A DNA stretch of 17,206 nucleotides from an uncultured Clostridia bacterium. GTDB lineage: Bacteria; Bacillota; Clostridia; Peptostreptococcales; Anaerovoracaceae. The stretch spans positions 1 to 17,206 of the forward strand of contig CAKQWL010000137.1 of NCBI GenBank assembly GCA_934278965.1. Reading direction: 5' to 3'. Shown piece after piece: positions 1-6,282 of this stretch (positions are counted from its first letter, which is position 1; each line of letters begins with the position of its first letter). A program made the position numbers and the translations under genes. The notes under the pieces were generated by a model, which did not search any database, was not told the origin of the DNA, and was given only the letters and a program-made list of their open reading frames with translations.

Positions 1-2
1 CG

Positions 3-365
3 AAAGACCAGCTTCAATGTATCGGCCTCATAAACCACGCGGGGATGCCGCCCGATTTGCTCCGCAAGCGCCGCGACAAGGATAATCCCCGTGTCACAAT
101 ATGGGAGTTCCGCAACCAGAGCATCCCGTTGCAAGAATGGGAAAAGAAATGCCTTGCCATCGAAACGGCGCTGGGAATCACTATCGTTAAGCTGGCTTAT
201 GCCAAGGGTAAGAGCCGTTTGCTGGTGTACGCTGTCTCTGCGGGTGACGATTTGCCGGAAGTCCTGAAGCAGCCTATAATTTTCATTGTACGAAGTTGGC
301 TGGCTTACGCCACAACTTACGCCAATTCCCTGCCAAGTGGCGTAGATTTGCGTAGAAATGTGTGA
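3..365 (+). pseudogene. Fragment of conjugative-element FtsK/TcpA-like coupling protein
   Basis: The reading frame is open from the left edge of the window, so the true start lies outside it. The readable part, including LINHAGMPPDLLRKR, NPRVTIWEFRNQSIPL and ITIVKLAYAKGKSRLL, resembles the region before the Walker A motif in FtsK/SpoIIIE-type proteins of Tn916-like integrative conjugative elements, which pump DNA during conjugation. The resemblance stops near base 275, after LPEVLK. The remaining codons, up to the stop at 363-365, read into unrelated sequence, and no ATP-binding domain follows. I infer a gene remnant cut off at a recombination junction. The family assignment is from memory of these proteins and is moderately sure; the loss of the ATPase domain within this window is certain if the family is right. 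Confidence 0.55.
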
Positions 366-432
366 ATTTTCTTAAAATCAAGGAGACTTCAAAAAGCGGC
401 TCAAAGCATTGATAACTCTACGAAAATCTACG
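341..432. repeat. Inverted repeat at the element/ATPase junction
   Basis: The arms are CGTAGATTTGCGTAG at 341-355 and CTACGAAAATCTACG at 418-432, which are inverted with 14 of 15 positions matching, separated by 62 bases. Just to the left, CTTACGCCA occurs directly repeated at 304-312 and 316-324, and its approximate inverse TGGCGTAG begins at 338. The cluster lies exactly between the conjugation-gene fragment and the metal-ATPase fragment. It could be a recombinase binding region or an element end. That role is an inference; the repeats themselves are plain in the sequence. Confidence 0.6.
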
Positions 433-462
433 TTTTCCGTTATATTCGTTTTGTTTCAAAAA

Positions 463-1046
463 GTTGCGATTCTGAAGGACGGTTTGCCGGTTATCTGGCC
501 CTGTCCGATACCCTGCGGGAGGAGAGTGCAGGTATGGTGGACGAGATTTCGAAGCTCGGAGTCCGTCCGCTGCTGCTGACGGGCGATCAAGAAAATGCGG
601 CATCTGAAATTGCAGGGAAACTGCATATTCGAGATATGAAAGCGAACTGTCTTCCGGAGGATAAGCTCCGTGAGATCGGAAGGTACCAAGAGGAAGGAAT
701 GCCGGTTTGTATGATCGGCGACGGTATCAACGACGCCCCCGCATTGAAAAAAGCCGATGTGGGGATTGCTATGGGCGGTATCGGAAGCGATATTGCCGTA
801 GACGCCGCGGACATTGCGCTGGTGAACGATGAGGTAAAAGAAATCCCGCATCTTATCGCTTTGTCCAAACGCATGATGACGACCATCAGGCTGAACATGG
901 CGTTTTCGATGATACTGAACTTCGCCGCGATACTTTTGGCAATCACGGGAGCACTGAATCCTGTGGTGGGCGCGCTTGTACATAATGCGGGCTCCGTGCT
1001 GGTAATCACCAATTCGGCATTCCTGCTGCGTTGGAAAAGAAAATAA
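463..1046 (+). pseudogene. C-terminal fragment of P1B-type heavy-metal ATPase
   Basis: This codes for the end of a CadA/ZntA-type metal-exporting P-type ATPase. Visible motifs are LLLTGDQENAA, the hinge MIGDGINDAPALKKADVGIAMG, and the last two membrane helices with NPVVGALVHNAGSVLVITNS. The whole N-terminal portion is missing: metal-binding domain, first six helices with the CPC-type motif, and the DKTG phosphorylation site. The protein cannot be phosphorylated and should be inactive. Homology in the final frame begins at FAGYL (483). Just before it, VAILKDG (463-483) is readable one frame over, as if a single base had been lost there. No convincing ribosome binding site precedes the first internal ATG at 534. 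The upstream gene half was probably removed when the conjugative element inserted or was deleted. Metal specificity cannot be told from this part. Confidence 0.85.
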
Positions 1047-1072
1047 AAGTGTAGAGTCCGGCTCCGTATCCG

Positions 1073-1081
1073 TGGTATAAT
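1073..1081 (+). promoter_or_regulatory. Extended -10 promoter for the acetyltransferase
   Basis: TGGTATAAT gives a perfect -10 hexamer (1076-1081) with the TG dinucleotide of an extended -10. No good -35 hexamer is seen about 17 bases upstream, which is usual for extended -10 promoters. It lies about 90 bases before the acetyltransferase start. Confidence 0.55.
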
Positions 1082-1169
1082 ATCGATACAGAAAAGCGAA
1101 AAAACATCAGGAGACGCTTGAAGAGAAGCATATCGGAAGCATCGGAAAGGAGAGAAAGGGATAAAAAGA

Positions 1170-1769
1170 ATGGAAATTACAATCCGGACAGCAGATCTTG
1201 GGGACGCGGAGAAACTTGCAGCAATTTACGCGTATTATGTAAAAAACACCTCACTGACATTTGAATATGATGTTCCGTCTGTATCGGAATTCCGGGAACG
1301 CATCCGAAGGACAAGGGAGCATTATCCGTATCTCGTCGCGGAGGAGGCCGATGAGATCATCGGGTACGCTTACGCCGGACGCTTCCAGCCGAGGGCGGCT
1401 TACGCGTGGAATGCGGAGATGAGCATCTATCTGAAGCACGGGGTTCAGAGGCGGGGCATAGGTCGGCAGCTTTATACCAGGATGGAGGAAATTCTGAAAG
1501 AACAGGGCATTGTGAAAACCATTGCCGTCATAACGATGCCGGTGGATGAATACTCCGATTTTAACAGCGTGCCGTTCCATGAGAAAATGGGGTATGCCCA
1601 TGCCGGACGGATTGAGAACTGCGGATTCAAATTTCACAGGTGGTATACAACGCTAGGTGGTATACAACGCTCTATATGGATAAGCAGATCGGTATGCCGC
1701 AGGAACAGATGGAACCCATCAAGGATTTTGATGAGGTGCGGGATCCATTCGGTTTGTGATTCGGCATAG
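1170..1769 (+). CDS. GNAT N-acetyltransferase, phosphinothricin-acetyltransferase-like, C-terminus frame-shifted
   Basis: A GNAT-fold acetyltransferase of the Pat/Bar-like group, which transfers acetyl from acetyl-CoA to a small amine. Seen in order: ITIRTADLGDAEKLAAIY at the N-terminus, TLTFEYD-like SLTFEYD near residue 30, RAAYAWNAEMSIYL (beta-4), the CoA pyrophosphate loop GVQRRGIGRQLY at about residue 90, and FHEKMGYAHAGRIENCGFKFHRW near residue 135. AAGGAGAG lies about 14 bases before the ATG. The last part is altered: a 17-bp direct duplication (1638-1671) shifts the frame after HRWYTT. Skipping one copy restores LYMDKQIGMPQEQ and further acidic/hydrophobic residues to a TGA at 1757-1759, giving about 190 residues, a normal family length. 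The present frame instead ends in a basic, unrelated tail. The catalytic core is intact, so activity may survive. The substrate is unknown; methionine sulfone or phosphinothricin-like compounds are typical for the group. Confidence 0.88.
   Translation: MEITIRTADLGDAEKLAAIYAYYVKNTSLTFEYDVPSVSEFRERIRRTREHYPYLVAEEADEIIGYAYAGRFQPRAAYAWNAEMSIYLKHGVQRRGIGRQLYTRMEEILKEQGIVKTIAVITMPVDEYSDFNSVPFHEKMGYAHAGRIENCGFKFHRWYTTLGGIQRSIWISRSVCRRNRWNPSRILMRCGIHSVCDSA
1638..1671 (+). repeat. 17-bp perfect tandem duplication (frameshifting)
   Basis: AGGTGGTATACAACGCT occurs twice back to back (1638-1654 and 1655-1671) inside the acetyltransferase gene. Seventeen is not a multiple of three, so the duplication changes the downstream frame. 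Removing one copy restores a family-like C-terminus. Confidence 0.95.
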
Positions 1770-1796
1770 GAGAATACCGTTTATAGGAATACAGGG

Positions 1797-1822
1797 AAGA
1801 GCGGGCAGAGGCCCGCTCTTTT
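1797..1822. terminator. Bidirectional terminator between convergent genes
   Basis: AAGAGCGGGC (1797-1806) pairs perfectly with GCCCGCTCTT (1811-1820) around a 4-base loop. T residues follow on the plus strand, and the A residues before the stem give a short T run on the minus strand. It lies after the acetyltransferase and directly abuts the stop codon of the leftward MerR gene, so it can serve both. Confidence 0.85.
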
Positions 1823-2672
1823 ACGTATGCCGCTCGTTCACAGGCAGGACAAGCCTTGAGCAATACCGCCGCGTTTCGATCTCACGCCCCGTGTAAGGTG
1901 CAGCAATACCCAATACGCGCGGAAAGCCCGCGGGGAGGAGCGATCGGGAGGCTGCCTCGCGCCCAAGTGTCAGCCAGGCCTCGTCAATCCTGTCATAATC
2001 GCCGTAGTACAGGACGGACAGGGCACGGCATTCCGGCAGTACGACGGCGTCCTCCGGGGCCTTTTCCGGCAGCACCGGAACGCAGACCGAGAAGGGATAG
2101 GGGGTGTTGCCAATGTATCCGTTCAAATAATCCTGTCGTTCCGAAATCGTGAAAATCGGCTCATCAGAGAGCACACATCCTCTGCGGATGCACGCGCTGT
2201 AAAAATCATACATTGCAGTATATTTTTCCGAAATGGTATGCCCCTCGCACCGATTCATGCAGCAGGTCACGGAGGGGAGCGTTATGAGCTGTACGGAGAT
2301 TTCGGAGGTTTCCGCCGCGCGCAGCCGCAGTTCTTCCACACTGCGCTGCAAGTCGCGCAGCCGCAGTTCTTCCACACTGCGCTGCAAGTCGCGCAGCCGC
2401 GCCTCCAGCACCGTAAGAAATTGGGACACCTCCCCGCCATGCGCGAAATAGTTCGCGATCTCTTCCGTGCTGAGTCCCATGGCTTTGAATTTTTCAATCT
2501 GCAGAATACGGGCGATATTGTGATTGTCGTAATATCGCCGCCCGCTTCCCGGCGCGATGCGAGCCGGCGTAAGAAGCCCCTTTTCCTCCATGCGCAGGAG
2601 CGTACTGCGAGAGAGACCGCAGGCGTGTGCCGCCTCGGTGATCGGAAAGAGCTTGTTGATATTTTCTTGCAT
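1821..2672 (-). CDS. MerR-family transcriptional regulator with GyrI-like effector domain
   Basis: A DNA-binding regulator of about 283 residues. The N-terminus has the MerR winged helix: FPITEAAHACGLSRSTLLRM, then the wing with GSGRRYYDNHNIARIL, then a dimerisation coiled coil. The C-terminal 150 residues (from about VQLITLPSVTCC) look like a BmrR/GyrI-type small-molecule binding domain. I start it at the ATG at 2670-2672 because GAGGAAA precedes it at good spacing; a longer frame to 2714 would add 14 residues that run over the operator and lack a ribosome site. The coiled coil carries a perfect 12-residue duplication (LRDLQRSVEELR twice). The gene diverges from the SLH protein gene, and its own promoter and a MerR-type dyad lie in the shared region, so it probably controls itself and the surface protein. 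The effector is unknown. Confidence 0.88.
   Translation of the reverse strand: MQENINKLFPITEAAHACGLSRSTLLRMEEKGLLTPARIAPGSGRRYYDNHNIARILQIEKFKAMGLSTEEIANYFAHGGEVSQFLTVLEARLRDLQRSVEELRLRDLQRSVEELRLRAAETSEISVQLITLPSVTCCMNRCEGHTISEKYTAMYDFYSACIRRGCVLSDEPIFTISERQDYLNGYIGNTPYPFSVCVPVLPEKAPEDAVVLPECRALSVLYYGDYDRIDEAWLTLGREAASRSLLPAGFPRVLGIAAPYTGREIETRRYCSRLVLPVNERHT
2319..2390. repeat. 36-bp perfect tandem duplication in the MerR gene
   Basis: Two identical 36-bp units (2319-2354 and 2355-2390) lie side by side, followed by ten bases of a third unit (2391-2400). The unit encodes 12 residues of the coiled-coil linker, so the frame is kept. Full identity suggests a recent event. Confidence 0.95.
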
Positions 2673-2701
2673 ATTTTTTCCTCGAATACTCCTGAAGTCT
2701 C

Positions 2702-2732
2702 TTGATTCGTTCATAGGTGAACGAGTTATAAT
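2702..2732 (+). promoter_or_regulatory. MerR-type promoter with dyad operator, rightward
   Basis: A -35 like TTGATT (2702-2707) and a perfect -10 TATAAT (2727-2732) are separated by 19 bases, the over-long spacing typical of promoters activated by MerR-family proteins. The spacer holds the dyad TCGTTCA-TAGG-TGAACGA (2707-2724) with 7-bp perfect arms. It points toward the SLH protein gene, whose ATG is at 2881, leaving a leader of about 140 bases. Confidence 0.65.
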
Positions 2733-2741
2733 GTTATTATT

Positions 2742-2769
2742 ATTATACGGTTCGAATCGCCAATGTCAA
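2742..2769 (-). promoter_or_regulatory. Sigma-A promoter for the MerR gene, leftward
   Basis: On the minus strand a perfect TTGACA (plus-strand 2764-2769) and a perfect TATAAT (plus-strand 2742-2747) are separated by 16 bases. Transcription would start near 2735 and run through the dyad at 2707-2724, so a bound regulator could repress its own gene. Confidence 0.75.
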
Positions 2770-2880
2770 GCTTCGATGTATCCAATCAAAAAAATCACGG
2801 CATGGAGCTGCGTATACGGACGGGTGTTCGCCGTCAGGAGCTTGAAGGCAAAGGAATTGTGGAAAAGGAGCGAGGAAAGA

Positions 2881-5800
2881 ATGTCAGTTCGAAAACGATT
2901 TTTGAGTGCTGCGTTGTGTCTGTGCATGCTGCTGTGTATATCGGGTGTCGGCGTGGGCACATATGCATATGCGGCGGATGGGACGCATGACAGTCACCCT
3001 ATTTGCGGTAAGACGCACACGGATATCGGTAATCATACGAGTGATCAGTGTCAGGCTGTTGAATGGATAGCGCTGACTCAGAGCGCGGTGGATGAGGCCG
3101 GCGGAACGATGACGCTGGAATCCGGCAAGAGTTATTATCTGAGTGAATCGATTACGGCACAGGACAGTGTTGTGCTTAGCGGCGGCACCGTGAATCTCTG
3201 TTTGAACGGAAAAAAGCTGACCGTGCCGATAGAGCAGATCCGGATGGGCAGTTATACGGTCGGTGGTGTAATTTGGGTCGACGGCGGCGCGGTTTTGAAT
3301 ATCTGCGATTGCGAGGGGACCGGCAGTATTTTATGTGAAGGGACGGATGAGCCGCTTTTCCAGAAATGTACTGTTTATTGCCTTCGGACCGGTGCGCTGA
3401 ATCTTTTCGGCGGAAACATCATCCGGACGGGAGGCGTGCACGGGCGAGCCGTGGAAATTACCAACTTTGCGGCATTCAAGATGTACGGTGGAACGGTTCA
3501 TAACCAAAACGACGACAGCTCCCGTCCCGCTGTGAATTCGAAAACCAGCGCTTCAAGCGAGTTTCCAGTTCGTATTTATGGGGGAGAAATTATTAGTGAT
3601 AGTGGTTACGGACTTGCGATGGACACGTACAATGCGGATGTCTTGATTGAGGGCGGAACGATTTCCGGAGGCCGATGCGCGGTTTATATCAATGCTGATG
3701 GTGATGCGCTGACATTGGGCGGCAGTCCGAACCTTTGTGTGACCGGAAGTGATCCTGAAGCAGTGCTTTATCTCACAGACCGGCCGGATTTTGTTATCAT
3801 AAGAGATGACTTCGCGCCCGCGCAGCCCATATCTGTTCGGGAGTTTGACAATAGCGAGTTCGCTAGGCCGGCCGCGCAAGACGGAACACTGGAGGAAAAA
3901 GCAGATTACTTTGTTTCTGCGACAGAGGGATATTTTGTAGAGTGCGCAGACAAAAATCTTCGTCTTACCGCCTGCAGGATCACGCAGCAGCCCGCGGCGG
4001 AGAACGATTATACCGTCATGGCGAATGGAAGCCCGGTATATCAGTGGTATAAAGCAGTCAAAGGAACTGTTCTCGTAACGAATGAGAATGCTGTCGACAG
4101 CGCTTCTTATTTTTGGTCGGATCGTTGGTCCGGCAGCCTTTCCGAGGGATGGACGGAAGTGTTTACGCTTTCGATGAAAAAGGATGATCCACTGAGACTA
4201 ACATTTAGTTCCGGCGGCGACATAGGCATTGAAGATGTTGATATTTTTGATACGGTAAGCGGTGAACGCTCAAATAATGTGGAGCGTTCAAGCTCCGAAA
4301 CAGGGGAGACTGTTTATACGCTGACCGCACCGGCAAGCGGAAATTATACGCTAAAGCTGCGGCTGGGCGAAGGGCGCGTGCCGGGAGGTATGGGGTGGTT
4401 TAGATTTTCCGCCGATACAGTGGCGTATGTGCCGGATACTGTGCTGAGAGGTCAGAGCGCCGCTACGCTTAATACTGCCGGGCTGCAAAGCGGAGTGTAT
4501 ATTTGCCAGGTTACATGGGAAAACAAGACCACCCGGGCAAGCGCCGAGGTGACTTATCTCCATACACATGTCTGGAAGAACGAATGGGAATCCAACGATA
4601 TCCAGCATTGGCATAAGTGCGAGGGCGCGGGTTGTGATGCCGTTTCTGAAAAGGGAGATCATGTTTATGAAAACGATCGCGATGCGGATTGCAATACCTG
4701 CGGTTACAGGCGTACGATTGCACCGCAGCCTTCCGGCAGCGGCAAAGGCGGCAGCACAGCATCAACGGTCCCAGTTCCGGTTATCGGCAGCCGCAGCACT
4801 GTGTCGGTTTCCGCATCTGTGAGCGGCGGTACGGCAGAGATCAAAGAAATTAAAGCGGATGAACTGGAGAAGATCGGTACAGACGGCAGTGTGATTCTGG
4901 ATCTTTCTTCGCTCGGGCGGAGCATAACAGGCGTGACGCTGCCGGCGGATACGCTCCGGGCCCTTTCGGATTCCGGGGTCGGCAGCATGGAAATTGCACT
5001 GCCGCATGCACGGCTTCAGTTGGATAAGAAGACACTCGCTGCACTCGCGGCGCAGCTGACCGGCCGTGATATCCGGTTGGTGGTGGAAACGGACAGTAAG
5101 GCAAAAAGCACGATGTCAGCCGCTCAGAAGCAGGCGCTTGACGGTATGAAAAATGCCGCCGCACTGGAGGCGTATTTCGTTTCCGGCGGTCAGCGCATTA
5201 CGGATTTTAACGGCGGCGAGGTAGAACTGAGCATCCCATATCAAGCATCCGGTGCGATTCGTGCGTGGTATCTCAGAGAGGGCGGCACGCGTGAGTCGGT
5301 TGCGGTGCACTATGACCGGGAAAATGCGCGGCTGACCCTGCGGCATTTCTCACATTATGTGATTGAGGAACTGGACGGCGGTGCAGAATATGCCATCTGT
5401 ACAAAGGACAACAGCTGTCCGCTCGCGGCGTTCTCCGATCTCAATCCGACAGCATGGTATCATGACGGGATCCATTATTGTCTCGAAAACGGCTTGATGC
5501 AGGGCATTTCCGGCGGAACATTCCTGCCGGATGGCGGCACTTCCCGTGCTCAGCTTGTCACAATTCTGTGGCGAATGGAAGGAGGTCCGGAGAAAAGCAG
5601 CACTGTCAGCTTCCGGGATGTAGAAGAGGATGCGTGGTTTGCCGAAGCTGTTCATTGGGCGGCAGCCGAAGGCATTGTGCAGGGACTTGGCGGCGAACGC
5701 TTTGCACCGGATGACAAAGTAACGCGCGAGCAGATGGTGACCGTTTTGTGGCGCTTTGCTAAATACAAGGGCGATGATGTAAGTATCGGTGAGGATACGA

Positions 5801-5991
5801 ATATTCTAAGTTATGCGGATGCGTTCAGCGTCAGCGATTACGCGATCCCCGCGATGCAGTGGGCCTGCGGCAGCGGGATGGTAAACGGTATCGAGAAAAA
5901 AGACGGATTATTCCTCGAACCGGGAGGCATGACGACCCGTGCGCAGACAGCATCCTTGATGATGCGTTTCTGTGCCGAGCAAATGAAGTAA
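2881..5991 (+). CDS. Secreted SLH-domain surface protein with beta-helix-like N-terminal region
   Basis: An exported cell-wall-associated protein of about 1036 residues. The ATG at 2881 is chosen because AAGGAG and GAGGAAAG lie just before it and it opens a clear Sec signal peptide: basic MSVRKRF, hydrophobic core, cleavage after TYAYA near residue 34. Residues about 60-330 have repeating GGxI/GGT turns (LSGGTVNL, MYGGTVHN, IYGGEIIS, IEGGTISGG), suggesting a parallel beta-helix. Around 561-609 is a Cys/His module (HTHVW, HWHKCEGAGC, CNTCGY) that could bind metal. A GSGKGGS linker and a beta-rich domain of a kind common just before SLH repeats in Clostridia follow. Three SLH repeats occupy about 847-1036 (FSDLNPTAWYHDGI, FRDVEEDAWFAEAV, then one with TTRAQTASLMMRF), anchoring it to secondary wall polymer. 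The ligand or enzymatic role is unknown. Its promoter has MerR features, and a terminator follows. Confidence 0.9.
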   Translation: MSVRKRFLSAALCLCMLLCISGVGVGTYAYAADGTHDSHPICGKTHTDIGNHTSDQCQAVEWIALTQSAVDEAGGTMTLESGKSYYLSESITAQDSVVLSGGTVNLCLNGKKLTVPIEQIRMGSYTVGGVIWVDGGAVLNICDCEGTGSILCEGTDEPLFQKCTVYCLRTGALNLFGGNIIRTGGVHGRAVEITNFAAFKMYGGTVHNQNDDSSRPAVNSKTSASSEFPVRIYGGEIISDSGYGLAMDTYNADVLIEGGTISGGRCAVYINADGDALTLGGSPNLCVTGSDPEAVLYLTDRPDFVIIRDDFAPAQPISVREFDNSEFARPAAQDGTLEEKADYFVSATEGYFVECADKNLRLTACRITQQPAAENDYTVMANGSPVYQWYKAVKGTVLVTNENAVDSASYFWSDRWSGSLSEGWTEVFTLSMKKDDPLRLTFSSGGDIGIEDVDIFDTVSGERSNNVERSSSETGETVYTLTAPASGNYTLKLRLGEGRVPGGMGWFRFSADTVAYVPDTVLRGQSAATLNTAGLQSGVYICQVTWENKTTRASAEVTYLHTHVWKNEWESNDIQHWHKCEGAGCDAVSEKGDHVYENDRDADCNTCGYRRTIAPQPSGSGKGGSTASTVPVPVIGSRSTVSVSASVSGGTAEIKEIKADELEKIGTDGSVILDLSSLGRSITGVTLPADTLRALSDSGVGSMEIALPHARLQLDKKTLAALAAQLTGRDIRLVVETDSKAKSTMSAAQKQALDGMKNAAALEAYFVSGGQRITDFNGGEVELSIPYQASGAIRAWYLREGGTRESVAVHYDRENARLTLRHFSHYVIEELDGGAEYAICTKDNSCPLAAFSDLNPTAWYHDGIHYCLENGLMQGISGGTFLPDGGTSRAQLVTILWRMEGGPEKSSTVSFRDVEEDAWFAEAVHWAAAEGIVQGLGGERFAPDDKVTREQMVTVLWRFAKYKGDDVSIGEDTNILSYADAFSVSDYAIPAMQWACGSGMVNGIEKKDGLFLEPGGMTTRAQTASLMMRFCAEQMK

Positions 5992-6012
5992 ATATAGTTT
6001 AAATCCGGTAAG

Positions 6013-6054
6013 GCGGCGGTAAGCAGGAGTGATGACCCTGTTTACGGCCGCTTT
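6013..6054 (+). terminator. Stem-loop terminator after the SLH protein gene
   Basis: The arm at 6013-6027 pairs with 6037-6051 at 13 of 15 positions around a 9-base loop, starting 21 bases after the stop codon. The following T tract is short (TTTGCATTTCT), so termination may be incomplete. Confidence 0.6.
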
Positions 6055-6215
6055 GCATTTCTACCGTTCTGCACGGCTTGTTCGACCCGGAGACCCGAAC
6101 GAAAATCGGCGGAGACGATTCAAAAAACTACTGTTTTAAGGGCTGTCGCCGTATATATAGATAGAGGATATACATGGCGGCTGGCGGAGACGGGAGTGAA
6201 AAAAGTAAGGTGGGC

Positions 6216-6237
6216 GGCATACCGGAAGCGGTATGCC
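6216..6237 (+). repeat. Perfect 9-bp hairpin at the start of the binding-protein gene
   Basis: GGCATACCG (6216-6224) and CGGTATGCC (6229-6237) form a perfect stem with a GAAG tetraloop. Related bases (GCAGTATGCCG) recur at 6242-6252. If translation starts at the ATG at 6283, the hairpin lies in the mRNA leader and could affect translation of the pst-like cluster. Confidence 0.6.
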
Positions 6238-6282
6238 AAAGGCAGTATGCCGAAAAATCAAAGCGGGGGTGCATTGAGGAGA

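Noticed and set aside
2319-2400. Possible CRISPR-like repeat
   Set aside because: The units are directly adjacent with no spacers and lie within a coding frame, so it is a tandem duplication.
2673-2714. 14-residue N-terminal extension of the MerR protein
   Set aside because: It has no ribosome site, covers part of the operator, and MQENINKLFPITEAA is a normal family start.
2557-2880. 108-codon upstream extension of the SLH protein
   Set aside because: It would run through the MerR N-terminus and both promoters; the signal peptide and ribosome site place the start at 2881.
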